Of a stretch of DNA of 64,000 nucleotides, positions 26,914 to 36,056 are shown piece by piece. Position numbers and translations under genes: made by a program. How positions within the stretch are numbered: position 1 is the first letter of the stretch; the number at the start of each line of letters is the position of its first letter. The DNA is taken from NCBI RefSeq assembly GCF_900604355.1, contig NZ_UWOE01000001.1, positions 1,922,001-1,986,000 of the forward strand, given 5' to 3'. The notes beneath the pieces were generated by a model, which did not search any database, was not told where the DNA came from, and saw nothing but the letters and a program-made list of their open reading frames with translations. Source of the DNA: Luxibacter massiliensis (GTDB lineage Bacteria > Bacillota > Clostridia > Lachnospirales > Lachnospiraceae).

Positions 26914-27309
26914 ATGAAAAATAAATCAATTGCACAAAACAAATTTATTATCTGCGGTACTGTGGGCTGGTGTATGGAAATTATATTTACAGCGCTGCAT
27001 TCTTTTAAGAGAAAAGAATTCACCCTTGTGGGCCGCACCTCCATATGGATGTTCCCCATTTACGGGGCAGCCTGCCTGCTCTCCCCTGTCTGCCATATCT
27101 TGAAAGGGAAAAGTACAATCTTCCGGGGGAGCGTTTACACATTCTGTATCTTCCTGGGAGAATTCCTATCCGGAAGCTTTCTTAGGAGGCACCATGCCTG
27201 CCCCTGGGATTACAGCGGCGCTAAATATAACCTCAATGGCGTCATCCGGTTCGACTATGCCCCATTGTGGTTTGGGGCAGGCCTGCTCTTTGAAAAAATA
27301 CTGAAGTAG
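26914..27309 (+). CDS. Small membrane protein, putative ABC-transporter type IV (CmpB) family
   Basis: A protein of about 131 residues with four hydrophobic stretches. The segments FIICGTVGWCMEIIFTAL, TSIWMFPIYGAACLL, FLGEFLSGSFLRR and PWDYSGAKYNLNGVIRFDYA recall the CmpB-type putative ABC permease family, in which a WDYS...NG.I.L.Y motif is typical. Despite the family name its transport role is unproven. The ribosome site is weak; a TTG at 26908 is the alternative start. The gene ends just before the left end of the IS element, so the insertion lies in its 3' flank and leaves the coding region intact. Confidence 0.75.
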   Translation: MKNKSIAQNKFIICGTVGWCMEIIFTALHSFKRKEFTLVGRTSIWMFPIYGAACLLSPVCHILKGKSTIFRGSVYTFCIFLGEFLSGSFLRRHHACPWDYSGAKYNLNGVIRFDYAPLWFGAGLLFEKILK

Positions 27310-27426
27310 ATTAAAAGGGGGCGTTGCAAAATAGGTGAGTAATCACCTATGGAGCAGCGCTCCTTTTTTGTACCCTAAAATAGAAAACGGACTCCGAAGA
27401 GTCCGCAATCCATGGTATAATAAGAT

Positions 27427-29034
27427 ATGTCAAGTAAATTAAAATACCATAAAAATTATACCGAATTTGGCGAACCTTATCAACTGGTTTTGCCATTAAA
27501 TTTGGAAGGTTTGGTTCCTGATGATGATTCTGTTCGACTGCTCAGCCACGAATTGGAGGATTTAGATTACAGCTTGCTGTATCAGGCTTACTCTGCAAAA
27601 GGCAGAAATCCCGCAGTCGACCCAAAGACCATGTTCAAGATCCTGACCTACGCTTATTCTCAAAACATTTATTCTTCAAGAAAAATGGAAACAGCTTGCA
27701 AAAGGGATATCAACTTTATGTGGCTGTTAGCTGGACAAAAGGCTCCTGATCACAGCACGATTGCCCGCTTTCGTACCGGATTTTTGGCAGATGCCTGTGA
27801 AAATCTCTTTTACCAGATGGTAAAACGTTTGGGGGATTCCGGGGAACTGTTAAAGGAGACTGTATTTATTGACGGGACAAAGTTAGAGGCCTGTGCAAAC
27901 AAATATACGTTTGTCTGGAAAAAATCCGTAGGAAAGTGGGAAGAAAAAATGTTTCGGAAGATACAGGAAACCATACAGCTTCTGAACAAGGAATACCTGC
28001 AGGATTTTTCTGTCACTTCAGAATCAAGGACCCAGGATTTACAGAACATAGTCCGGTTTTTAGAAAACCGATGCCAGAGAGACAACACCGTTTTTGTCCA
28101 CGGACGAGGAAAAAAGAAAAGCAAAAACCAACGGTATTTAGAGCTTTTTCGCAGATTTCTTGAACGACAAAGCGTTTATGACTGGCATACGGCAAGTTTT
28201 CAGGGAAGAAATAATTATTGTAAAACAGATCCGGATGCAGCCTTTATGCATATGGAAGATGACCATATGAGAAATGCACAGTTAAAGCCCGGGTATAATG
28301 TACAGATTGCAGTAGACAGTGAATATATCGTAGCAGCAGATATTTTTCAGGATCGAAATGATGTCTGGACATTGGTTCCTTTTTTAAAGACAATGGAAAC
28401 GAATCTGGGTTTCCGTTATCCGAGTGTAACGGCTGATTCAGGATATGAAAGTGAAGAAGCGTATACTTATCTGAGAAGTGCAGAGCAAAAACCATACATA
28501 AAACCACAGACTTATGAGAAATGGAAGAAACGGAGCTTCAAGCAGGATATCAGCAAACGTGAAAATATGGGATATGACCAAGAAGCAGATATATACATTT
28601 GTCATGCAGGGAAATCCCTGTCCCCACTTTTTATCAAAAAGCAGAAAAGCAAGAGCGGGTATGAATCGGAAGTAACCGTTTACGAATGTGAAGACTGCAA
28701 CGGATGTGCTTATAAAGAAAAATGTACTAAAGCAAAAGGAAATAAGCGGTTATACATTTCAAAAAGCTTTCTGGAAAAACGACAGGAATCCTATGAAAAT
28801 ATCCTAAGTGAAACGGGAATCAAATATCGGATGAACCGTTCCGTCCAGGCAGAGGGAGCCTTTGGTGTTTTGAAAAATGATTACGAATTTCAAAGATTTC
28901 TGCTGCGAGGGAAAACCAAGGTAAAACTGGAGATTATTTTGCTGTGTATGGGATACAACATCAATAAACTGCATGCAAAAATCCAGAGGGAACGCACTGG
29001 AAGTCATCTTTTTCCAGTAAAAGAGACCGCTTAA
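27427..29034 (+). CDS. IS1182 family DDE transposase
   Basis: A 535-residue transposase with no frameshift. The N-terminal DUF772-type region has LVLPLNLEGLVPDDDSVRLL, then PAVDPKTMFKILTYAYSQNI and the DHSTIARFR signature. The DDE catalytic domain begins at FIDGTKLEACANKYTFVWKK, whose first Asp is the catalytic one. It continues through YNVQIAVDSEYIVAADIFQD and VTADSGYESEEAY (second Asp) to RSVQAEGAFGVLKND (Glu). A zinc-ribbon-like insert CEDCNGCAYKEKC lies between. All three catalytic acids appear intact, so the element may be active. The last part (LLCMGYNINKLH) is the normal family end. Confidence 0.95.
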   Translation: MSSKLKYHKNYTEFGEPYQLVLPLNLEGLVPDDDSVRLLSHELEDLDYSLLYQAYSAKGRNPAVDPKTMFKILTYAYSQNIYSSRKMETACKRDINFMWLLAGQKAPDHSTIARFRTGFLADACENLFYQMVKRLGDSGELLKETVFIDGTKLEACANKYTFVWKKSVGKWEEKMFRKIQETIQLLNKEYLQDFSVTSESRTQDLQNIVRFLENRCQRDNTVFVHGRGKKKSKNQRYLELFRRFLERQSVYDWHTASFQGRNNYCKTDPDAAFMHMEDDHMRNAQLKPGYNVQIAVDSEYIVAADIFQDRNDVWTLVPFLKTMETNLGFRYPSVTADSGYESEEAYTYLRSAEQKPYIKPQTYEKWKKRSFKQDISKRENMGYDQEADIYICHAGKSLSPLFIKKQKSKSGYESEVTVYECEDCNGCAYKEKCTKAKGNKRLYISKSFLEKRQESYENILSETGIKYRMNRSVQAEGAFGVLKNDYEFQRFLLRGKTKVKLEIILLCMGYNINKLHAKIQRERTGSHLFPVKETA

Positions 29035-29070
29035 AAAACAAGAAAAACAAAGCATTATTAAAGTACGCCA

Positions 29071-29117
29071 AAAATCCGGAAGGATTCCTGAAACAAAAGG
29101 ATTCCATCCGGATTTTT
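29071..29117 (+). terminator. Rho-independent terminator inside the IS, after the transposase
   Basis: AAATCCGGA with GGAT pairs with ATCC and TCCGGATTT and is followed by TTTT. It starts about 37 bases after the transposase stop. Confidence 0.8.
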
Positions 29118-29333
29118 CCTATATAGAGCGAGGGTGCCGCTCAATCATCTAATTTGATGATTTTGCGACACCCTCTTTGCGATCCGTTTTCAGAATATTC
29201 TGTCTATTTTACATGTGAAACCTAGAATTTATAACTGTATAAGATGTTTTCTCTTGTATTTCGTCATACTTCATGTCATAATACTTTTATTACTGTCTAA
29301 ATATAATGAGAGGATTGAGGAGGATTTCTATTA

Positions 29334-30692
29334 ATGAATGAAAACAGAAGTAATTTTACAGGCAAGATTGGCTTTATTATGGCCGCAGCCGGTTCTGCCG
29401 TAGGTCTGGGGAACATCTGGCGTTTTCCCTATTTAGTCGCCCAATATGGAGGGGGGACTTTCCTGGTCTGTTACATAATACTTGCTGTCACTTTCGGCTT
29501 TACTTTGATGGCGGCTGAGATTGCTATTGGGCGTAAAACTGGCTTGAGCGCAATCGGAGCCTTCAAAAAACTGGATAAGCGTTTCGGCTTCCTCGGCATT
29601 TTGGCCTCCGTCGTGCCGATTATCATTCTTCCTTACTATTCTGTAATCGGCGGATGGGTTATTAAATATTTTACAACTTTTATCTCCGGCAATACAAAGG
29701 CAGCAGCCGGTGATACTTACTTTAATGACTTTATCGGCAGCGTAGGAAGTCCCCTGTTATGGTTCGTACTTTTTGTAGTTTTTACAGCTGCAATTGTTAT
29801 TTTTGGGGTAGAAAAAGGAGTGGAGACAGTCAGCAAGTTCCTGATGCCTATCCTTGTAGTACTGACAGTCGGCATCTCTATCTATGTGCTGACAATGGAT
29901 GGGGCCATGGAAGGGCTGAAGTACTATATCATGCCCCACATGTCTGACTTTTCTATCAAGACTCTTCTCTCTGCCATGGGACAATTGTTCTATTCCATGT
30001 CTCTGGCCATGGGAATCATGATTACTTATGGCTCCTATATGAAGAAGTCTACAAACCTGGAGGGTTCTGTCAGGCATATAGAGTTATTTGACACAGGCAT
30101 TGCTTTCTTTGCAGGCCTTATGATTGTACCGGCCGTATTTATTTTTTCCGGGGGAGATGAATCTGCCCTCAGCGCGGGTCCGGGCCTTATGTTTATCACC
30201 CTTCCAAAAGTCTTTGCAAGTATGTCCATGGGCACAGTGATAGGGACGGCCTTTTTTGTTCTCGTATTCTTTGCCGCCCTTACATCAGCCATCTCACTGA
30301 TGGAGACAATTGTGTCTATTCTTATGGACAGATTTAAATGGAACAGAAAAATAACCTGTATTATCGTATTCATCTATGTGCTGGCAATGGGAATCCCTTC
30401 ATCCTTAGGTTTCGGCGTATGGGACTTTATACAGCCCCTCGGAATGTCGATCCTTGACTTTATGGATTTCATAAGTAACAGTGTCCTGATGCCTATTGTC
30501 GCACTGTTTACCTGTATCTTCGTAGGCTTTTTCATCAAACCGAAAACGATCATTGAGGAGGCATGTGCCGACGGGGCAGCCTTTAAAAGTAAAAAGCTGT
30601 TCATCGTGATGATTAAATGGGTTGCGCCTGTATTCCTGGTAGCAATTTTGGTAAGTTCTGTATTAAATGCATTTGGCATTATCAAGCTGTAA
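29334..30692 (+). CDS. Sodium-dependent transporter of the NSS (neurotransmitter:sodium symporter) family
   Basis: A 452-residue, 11-12 helix symporter of the LeuT fold that takes up amino acids or related amines with Na+. Helix 1 is unmistakable: GFIMAAAGSAVGLGNIWRFP followed by YLVAQYGGGTFLVCYI, carrying the Na+ and substrate site residues. VIGGWVIKYF and the helix-6 region ending in FYSMSLAMGIMITYGSYM fit bacterial MhsT/TnaT-type members. The length and 11-helix layout also point to the bacterial subgroup. The substrate is not predictable here. The start has GAGGAGGATTTCTATTA upstream. It is the first gene past the IS element and is followed by a strong bidirectional terminator. Confidence 0.95.
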   Translation: MNENRSNFTGKIGFIMAAAGSAVGLGNIWRFPYLVAQYGGGTFLVCYIILAVTFGFTLMAAEIAIGRKTGLSAIGAFKKLDKRFGFLGILASVVPIIILPYYSVIGGWVIKYFTTFISGNTKAAAGDTYFNDFIGSVGSPLLWFVLFVVFTAAIVIFGVEKGVETVSKFLMPILVVLTVGISIYVLTMDGAMEGLKYYIMPHMSDFSIKTLLSAMGQLFYSMSLAMGIMITYGSYMKKSTNLEGSVRHIELFDTGIAFFAGLMIVPAVFIFSGGDESALSAGPGLMFITLPKVFASMSMGTVIGTAFFVLVFFAALTSAISLMETIVSILMDRFKWNRKITCIIVFIYVLAMGIPSSLGFGVWDFIQPLGMSILDFMDFISNSVLMPIVALFTCIFVGFFIKPKTIIEEACADGAAFKSKKLFIVMIKWVAPVFLVAILVSSVLNAFGIIKL

Positions 30693-30763
30693 TCCGTCCG
30701 GCAGGGCATAACAACTGATCAATAATCAAGTTCTGACTTTGGATATAAATTTGCAGGACTTTA

Positions 30764-30808
30764 AAAGAGCCTGGCGGCAAACTTTTGTTTCACCGCCAGG
30801 CTCTTCTT
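30764..30808. terminator. Bidirectional terminator between the NSS transporter and degV
   Basis: A perfect 11-bp stem GAGCCTGGCGG / CCGCCAGGCTC with a 15-base loop is flanked by AAAA on the left and TCTT on the right. It serves the two convergent genes. Confidence 0.82.
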
Positions 30809-30823
30809 ATCCTTACACAAACC

Positions 30824-31687
30824 CTATCTCTTCTCTCCCATAAAAAATACTGCCACTACCCCGGGGCCTGTATGGCTGCCTATCACTGTCCCGATATTGT
30901 GGATCAGTATCTGCTGGACTCCCATCTTCTCCCTCACTAAATCTGCGACATACTGTGCATCCTCAATGCAGTCTCCATGCGTAATCATGACCATATCATT
31001 GTCCCAACCCCTGGACTGTTCCACAGCCATATCTACAATCTTGTTGAGAGATTTCTTCCGTCCTCTCTGTTTACCGATAACCTGAAGCTTGCCTTCATTG
31101 TCCATATGGATAATAGGCTTGATCTGAACAGCCGTACCCAGTATGGCTGTAGCTTTGGAGACTCTTCCGCCCCTGTGGAGATGGTTTAAATCATCCACTG
31201 TGACATTATGGCAGATATGGAGCTTATTTTCCTCCACCCACTGCGCAACCTCGTCCACGCTCTTTCCGGCATCCTTTAGCTGAAGCGCCTTGTAGAGAAG
31301 AAGGCCCTCACCCAGGCAGGCACAGAGTGTATCTATAATAATCACCTTGGCATCAGGATACTCTTCAGCCAGCTCCTCCCCGGCGATCCTCATACTGTTA
31401 TAGGTACCGCTCAGTCCAGAAGAAAATCCAAGATGCAATACATCTTTCCCAGCCTTTAAAAATGGTTCCAGCGCTTCCCTTGCTTCGTCTGGGTTCACCT
31501 GGGATGTGACTGACATATGCCCCTCCCTCAATTTTGCAAAAAACTCTTTGCCTGAAAGTCCATACATATCTGTATATGTCTCGCCATCAATTGTATATTT
31601 TAAAGGGATAACCGGAACGTTCCGTTCTTCTACCCACTCTCTCGGCAAATCAACAGTGCTGTTAACTGTAATTACAAACTCTCTCAT
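30824..31687 (-). CDS. DegV family fatty-acid-binding protein
   Basis: A 287-residue DegV (FakB-like) protein. In Gram-positives these bind a fatty acid and present it to the FakA kinase for phosphorylation before phospholipid synthesis. Markers are ITVNSTVDLPREWVEERNVP, VIPLKYTIDGETYTD, the binding-site TSQVNPDEA (the T-S-Q/T-P motif), HLGFSSGLSGTYNS, and the C-terminal GTVIGSHTGPGVVAVFFMG with the conserved His-Thr-Gly-Pro-Gly. No fakA is nearby. Its start overlaps the stop of the following MATE gene by four bases, so it is translationally coupled to that exporter. Confidence 0.95.
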   Translation of the reverse strand: MREFVITVNSTVDLPREWVEERNVPVIPLKYTIDGETYTDMYGLSGKEFFAKLREGHMSVTSQVNPDEAREALEPFLKAGKDVLHLGFSSGLSGTYNSMRIAGEELAEEYPDAKVIIIDTLCACLGEGLLLYKALQLKDAGKSVDEVAQWVEENKLHICHNVTVDDLNHLHRGGRVSKATAILGTAVQIKPIIHMDNEGKLQVIGKQRGRKKSLNKIVDMAVEQSRGWDNDMVMITHGDCIEDAQYVADLVREKMGVQQILIHNIGTVIGSHTGPGVVAVFFMGEKR

Positions 31688-33117
31688 GCTCTACCCTCCA
31701 GATTATTATTTTTTCCTATCATAACATCTTTTTCCTCATTTCGCAAAATCTTTTTCGCTGTAATGAGAAACAATATCACTGTAATTATTACGGATGTCAC
31801 GTCGGCAACCGGCTCTGCCCGATATATCCCCATAACTCCCATGAACTTTGGCAGCAGAATTGCCAGTGGTATCAAAAAAATCACTTTCCTGAGAAGTGCA
31901 ATAATTAAGGAAACAACCGACTGCCCCAATGCGAGAAATGTGGACTGGCATCCCAGTTGTATTCCAAAAATGGTAATGCCCAGGAAATATACCGGCATCA
32001 CCTGGCATGTCAGGCGGATCAGATCTGGATTTTCCGTAAATATTCCCACATATATCTCCGGCCTTATTATAGCAATTCCGGCAAATATAAAGGTCATCAG
32101 GAAACAGACTGAAATCATCCTGATAAAAGCGCCTTTCACCCTGTCTCTGTTGCCGGCCCCGAAATTATAGCTTATAATGGGTTGTATTCCCTGGGATATG
32201 CCCTGTGCCGGAACAACAATAAGCTGCATAATGCTTGACAGGATTGACATTGACCCCACATAGAGATCTCCTCCATATTTCTGCAGGCCAGAATTTAAAG
32301 TAATCATAACCAGGCTCTCTGTACTCTGCATAATAAACGGCGAAATCCCTAAGGCAGCAATACTTCCCACAGTTCCCGGGTTCAGCCTGATATATTTCAT
32401 CCTGATTCTGATCACGCTCCTTTTAGAAGTAAGGAATCTAAGCACCCAGGCCGCGCTGACTGCCTGGGATATAATCGTGGCAAGGGCCGCTCCCCTCACC
32501 CCCATTTTGAACAGAAAAATAAATATTGGATCCAGAATAATATTAATCACTGCGCCGATAAGCACTGACAGCATAGCTGTCCGCGCGGCTCCCTGGCCGC
32601 TGATAAAAGTATTCAGGCCTACCGCTGTCTGGACGAAAACCGTTCCAATCAAATAAATCCCTATATACTGCTCTGCATACATGATGGTCATCTCGCTGGC
32701 GCCAAAGGCATACAGAACCGGCGTCTTAAATATAGAGAACAAAACTGTCAGCAAGACAGAAAAGATCAGCAGCATTCCCACACAGTTCCCCAGAATCTTT
32801 TCCGCCGCCTGATAATTCTTCTTCCCGAGCTGAATAGACGCAAGGGGAGCGCCGCCCATGCCCGCAAAAGCGCTGAATGCAGTTATGACCATCAGGATCG
32901 GGAATGTGACTCCCACCCCTGTCAGGGCCATATCCCCATATCCCTCGATATGTCCTATGTATATCCTATCCACAATATTATATAATACATTGATAATCTG
33001 TGCCGCTACAGCTGGAAGAGCCATGCTTGCAATAAGCCTGCCTAAGGGGGCGCTCCCCAGCTTCTCATCCTGTCCGCCTGCCTGGCCATCCTTCTCCCTG
33101 CCTCTGCTTGCTTCCAT
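31684..33117 (-). CDS. MATE family exporter (second copy)
   Basis: A 477-residue MATE transporter with about 12 helices. The N-terminus carries a hydrophilic lead MEASRGREKDGQAGGQDEKL before the first helix LIASMALPAVAAQIINVLYN. GMGGAPLASIQLGKKN and GIQPIISYNFGAGNRDRVK are the typical half-repeat motifs. It is clearly similar to the gene at 3523 (both contain DRIYIGHI and IILDPIFIF), so the two are paralogues. It is upstream of and coupled to degV. The substrate is unknown. A good AAGGGATTTAAG ribosome site supports the start. Confidence 0.94.
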   Translation of the reverse strand: MEASRGREKDGQAGGQDEKLGSAPLGRLIASMALPAVAAQIINVLYNIVDRIYIGHIEGYGDMALTGVGVTFPILMVITAFSAFAGMGGAPLASIQLGKKNYQAAEKILGNCVGMLLIFSVLLTVLFSIFKTPVLYAFGASEMTIMYAEQYIGIYLIGTVFVQTAVGLNTFISGQGAARTAMLSVLIGAVINIILDPIFIFLFKMGVRGAALATIISQAVSAAWVLRFLTSKRSVIRIRMKYIRLNPGTVGSIAALGISPFIMQSTESLVMITLNSGLQKYGGDLYVGSMSILSSIMQLIVVPAQGISQGIQPIISYNFGAGNRDRVKGAFIRMISVCFLMTFIFAGIAIIRPEIYVGIFTENPDLIRLTCQVMPVYFLGITIFGIQLGCQSTFLALGQSVVSLIIALLRKVIFLIPLAILLPKFMGVMGIYRAEPVADVTSVIITVILFLITAKKILRNEEKDVMIGKNNNLEGRA

Positions 33118-33407
33118 CTTAAATCCCTTCTTTCCCTGCAGTTATACTCTGGCCGTGTAACATTTAGTATATCACAAAACTACCTTATATTCTATACCCA
33201 GACTCTCCTAATCCACTCTACAGCGGGCGGCAGACACACAGCCTGCAAGTGTGGGAATCACGGGCTGAATGCCCCAGAGTAAAAACAGCAGGATGAAAAC
33301 CTGCCATTTCAAAATTGAATTTCCCTCCAGATAATGCTATAGTTAAAACAGTTATATTCCCACTGTTTCACAGCTATGGATATTCCAGGAAAGCGAGGCA
33401 ATATTTT

Positions 33408-34268
33408 ATGAAAAATTTTTTTAAGGCGGTTGGCTTTTTACTTTTGAGTATTCTTCCTTTCATTGCCGCAAATATTCTGCAGTATATAATTGTTTTTGCA
33501 GCCATGCTTCTAAAAGCCATTTCTATGTTCCTGGCAAATCCCTCAGGATTTTCCATGGAGAATTACTATACTTATGTCGCAAGTTCCCAGTTTAACTCCC
33601 TTGTCCTTTTTATCTATGGACTTTTTGCCATCCTGCTGCTGGGGATCTGGTACCGTGTTGCCGCCGTGCCCAAAGGATTTTTAAGGCGCGGCCTTGGGCA
33701 AGTTATAAACGGGAAAATCTTATTGGCAATGGTACTGCTTACTGCTTCTTTCCAGTACATCACCACCTACCTCATTATTCTCATTCAGGCGCTCCGCCCT
33801 TCCTGGTACCAAAGCTATGAGCTTCTGATGGATTCTGCAGGAATAAATGACATCACTTTAATCTTAGCTCTCTACAGCGTGATTGTGGCCCCCATATGTG
33901 AGGAACTGATATTCCGGGGAGTCTGTCTATATTATGCCAAAAAAGCGCTCCCCTTCTGGATTGCCAACCTGTTCCAGGCCGCCTTTTTTGGTGTCTACCA
34001 TATGAATCTTGTACAGGGGATCTATGCATTCCTTCTGGGCCTCCTCCTTGGATATGTCTGCGACAGAGGAAGAAGTATTTATTTAAGCATCCTGCTCCAT
34101 TTTCTATTTAATTTCTGGGGCACGTTTTTATTCTCCTCCTACTTCTATTCAGGAGATAACATATTACTCTCCACACTGCAGTTTCTTCTCATTTGGACTG
34201 CTGCGGCAGCCGGGATTATTCTTTACAAAAGCGGGGTTAAGGGCAGGCGCCTGCAGCCCCCTGCCTGA
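33408..34268 (+). CDS. CPBP family intramembrane glutamic endopeptidase (CAAX protease-like)
   Basis: A 286-residue membrane protein of the CPBP/ABI family, homologous to Rce1. All three active-site motifs are visible in the C-terminal half: CEELIFRGVCLYY (Glu-Glu and Arg), FGVYHMNLVQGIYAFLLG (His), and LLHFLFNFWG (His-x3-Asn). About eight hydrophobic helices are present. Bacterial members take part in peptide maturation or self-immunity to bacteriocins. No peptide gene was found next to it. The ATG at 33408 has GAGGCAATATTTT upstream; earlier in-frame starts lack a site. Its 3' side has a terminator hairpin and repeat copy E. Confidence 0.93.
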   Translation: MKNFFKAVGFLLLSILPFIAANILQYIIVFAAMLLKAISMFLANPSGFSMENYYTYVASSQFNSLVLFIYGLFAILLLGIWYRVAAVPKGFLRRGLGQVINGKILLAMVLLTASFQYITTYLIILIQALRPSWYQSYELLMDSAGINDITLILALYSVIVAPICEELIFRGVCLYYAKKALPFWIANLFQAAFFGVYHMNLVQGIYAFLLGLLLGYVCDRGRSIYLSILLHFLFNFWGTFLFSSYFYSGDNILLSTLQFLLIWTAAAAGIILYKSGVKGRRLQPPA

Positions 34269-34302
34269 AAATATAGCCGCACTTTCCGGTATACAAAATA
34301 GA

Positions 34303-34342
34303 AAAGGTACCGCACAGGCTTCCCAGCCTGTCCCAGTACCTT
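34303..34342 (+). terminator. Hairpin terminator after the CPBP gene
   Basis: AAAGGTAC pairs with GTACCTTT, and inside it ACAGGCT pairs with AGCCTGT across a four-base loop. It is followed by TTTCC, about 35 bases past the stop. Confidence 0.65.
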
Positions 34343-34393
34343 TCCTATACTCTGATTGATCCGCCCCATCTGTGACCATGTCTAATCATCTTC

Positions 34394-34493
34394 CAGTCAA
34401 AGACCCCCATGCAAGCATCGGGGTATTAGACCCTCGCGGCAGTCGCCAAATGGGCATGTAAACATGTCCGCTTGGCCCGTTGTTTGCGGGAAT
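34394..34493. repeat. Dispersed palindromic intergenic element, copy E
   Basis: Clean reference copy. The blocks in order are GTCAAAGACCCCCATGCAAG, CATCGGGGTATTAGACCCTC, GCGGCAGTCGCCAAATGGGC, ATGTAAACATGTCCGCTTGG, and CCCGTTGTTTGCGGGAAT. ACATG/CATGT, CCAAATGG/CTTGG and CGCGG-type arms pair around the TAAA centre. It lies between the convergent CPBP and SpoVAF-like genes. Confidence 0.82.
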
Positions 34494-34567
34494 ACATATT
34501 TTATATACTCATGGGAAAGCCGTTGGCTGGGATATATCTGCCCTTTGTTCTTCTTTCTGCCAAAAGA

Positions 34568-35935
34568 TTACTGAAGTTTTATATTCAGATAATTGCGGCC
34601 TGACAGTGTTTTATTAAAGGCCAGCAGACATACAATAATAATACATCCAGCCACAAATCCTACTACGTTGAAACATGCTGTAAGGATTAGCAGCAGCAGG
34701 CGCATAAACTTTAAGGCATACCCAAGCTCAAAATTAGGCTGTGTATAATTGGCCACTGCCACAAAAGCCATGTACAGCATGACCTCCGAGTTAAACCACC
34801 CTGACTGGACAGAAAACTCTCCCATGACAAGGCCCGCAATTACACTCAAAGGTGTACTGAGCATACTGGGGGTGTTCAGTGCGGCCAGCCGCAGTCCGTC
34901 GATCGAAAGTTCCAGTATTAAGAGCTGGAAAATCAGGGGGATATTCACTGTATCTTTAACCGCCACAAAGGCAAAAATATCTGGAAGCCAGTTAATATTC
35001 TGCATAAAAAGCAGAAATATTGGTGTCAGAAATACTGTCAGAATCGTGATCAGAGTCCTCGATATTTTCAAGTATACCCCTGTCAGAGTAGGGAAATAAT
35101 AGTCATTCGCCTCCTCTATCATATCCAGTATGGAGGTAGGCAGAATCATCGCGGAAGGCGAATTATCTACCATAATGACAACCTTCCCTTCCAGCAGGCA
35201 TGCCGCCGCTGTATCCGGCCTCTCTGTAAACTTAAATTTAGGGAATGGATTAAACCATTTACGCTTAAACATGGCATCTGCCAGGCTCTGCTGGGTCATA
35301 CGCAGATCATCCAGCTCCAGTTTTTCAATCCGGCCCTTTACATTTTTGAGCAATTCATCGTCCACCCGGTCCGACATATAGCAGATTGCTATGTCTGTCC
35401 TGGTTGTCTGCCCGGCTTCCACCATTTCCATAACCAGATGGGGATCTCGAATCCGCCTTCGCATAAGGGCAGTATTAAAAACAATGGTCTCCACAAACCC
35501 ATCCCTGGAACCACGCAGTGATTTGTCTTTATCAGGCTCCTCCACGCCCCTGGCCGGGTAAGTGCGGCAGTCGATGGCGATACATACACCGTCGTATCCT
35601 TCCATAAACATGCAGGTGATGCCTGAAAGGACATTGCGCAGTACCTGGTCAAAATCTCCTACAATATCCACCTCAACATATGGGATACACTGCTGGGCAA
35701 ATGCGGTTGCATCCCCCGGCAAAGCATCCTCTTTAAGGCCGAAAAAGGATGTCATGATTTTCAGCATTGTCTCATCTTTGGTAAACCCGTCTATGAAATA
35801 AAATGAAGCCTTCTTCCCACCAATCATCAGATCCCGCCGGATAATATCAAAACTCTCCTTAAGCGGCAGGGCCTGATCCATATACTCAATATTCTCCTGA
35901 TAGGAGCTGACCTTTTTTGTATTTTTCTTAACCAT
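34568..35935 (-). CDS. GerA-type spore germination protein, SpoVAF-like
   Basis: A 455-residue member of the GerAA/SpoVAF family: a large hydrophilic N-terminal half (about 1-270) with SLRGSRDGFVETIVFNTALM and RIRDPHLVMEMVEAGQTTRT, then four to five membrane helices. GKVVIMVDNSPSAMILPTSI is the family-typical turn into the membrane. GerA-type A subunits sit in the inner spore membrane and act in germinant sensing and ion release; SpoVAF forms a complex with FigP in Bacillus (from memory). The lack of a GerAB/GerAC gene beside it, and the close match of the RDGF block, favour SpoVAF over a nutrient receptor. This is moderate inference. The start at 35935 has AAAGGA at ten bases. Confidence 0.88.
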   Translation of the reverse strand: MVKKNTKKVSSYQENIEYMDQALPLKESFDIIRRDLMIGGKKASFYFIDGFTKDETMLKIMTSFFGLKEDALPGDATAFAQQCIPYVEVDIVGDFDQVLRNVLSGITCMFMEGYDGVCIAIDCRTYPARGVEEPDKDKSLRGSRDGFVETIVFNTALMRRRIRDPHLVMEMVEAGQTTRTDIAICYMSDRVDDELLKNVKGRIEKLELDDLRMTQQSLADAMFKRKWFNPFPKFKFTERPDTAAACLLEGKVVIMVDNSPSAMILPTSILDMIEEANDYYFPTLTGVYLKISRTLITILTVFLTPIFLLFMQNINWLPDIFAFVAVKDTVNIPLIFQLLILELSIDGLRLAALNTPSMLSTPLSVIAGLVMGEFSVQSGWFNSEVMLYMAFVAVANYTQPNFELGYALKFMRLLLLILTACFNVVGFVAGCIIIVCLLAFNKTLSGRNYLNIKLQ

Positions 35936-36056
35936 AGAATGTGCGTCCTTTCTCCAAATGCTATCTGCAAAGTGTATGCTATACATATCCTATGGTTAGA
36001 ATCCCCATATACTCCTTAAATATACAAAAAAATCCTGGTGGGGAACTTAAAATCGT

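Larger units (their letters stand above)
27317..29176 (+). mobile_element. Complete IS1182-type insertion sequence
   Basis: One transposase gene is flanked by imperfect terminal inverted repeats: left GGGGGCGTTGCAAAAT, right (reverse complement) GAGGGTGTCGCAAAAT. Both ends share TGCAAAAT/CGCAAAAT followed by a small internal hairpin and a GAGC-GC block. The exact outer bases are uncertain by one or two, and no clear target-site duplication was found (left flank TTAAAA, right flank TTTGCG). Base usage looks slightly more A-rich than the surrounding genes, as expected for a mobile element. Confidence 0.85.

Noticed and set aside
27301..29190. Target-site duplication of the IS
   Set aside because: The flanks (TTAAAA and TTTGCG) do not match, so no duplication can be claimed. 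The ends may be off by a few bases or the duplication lost.
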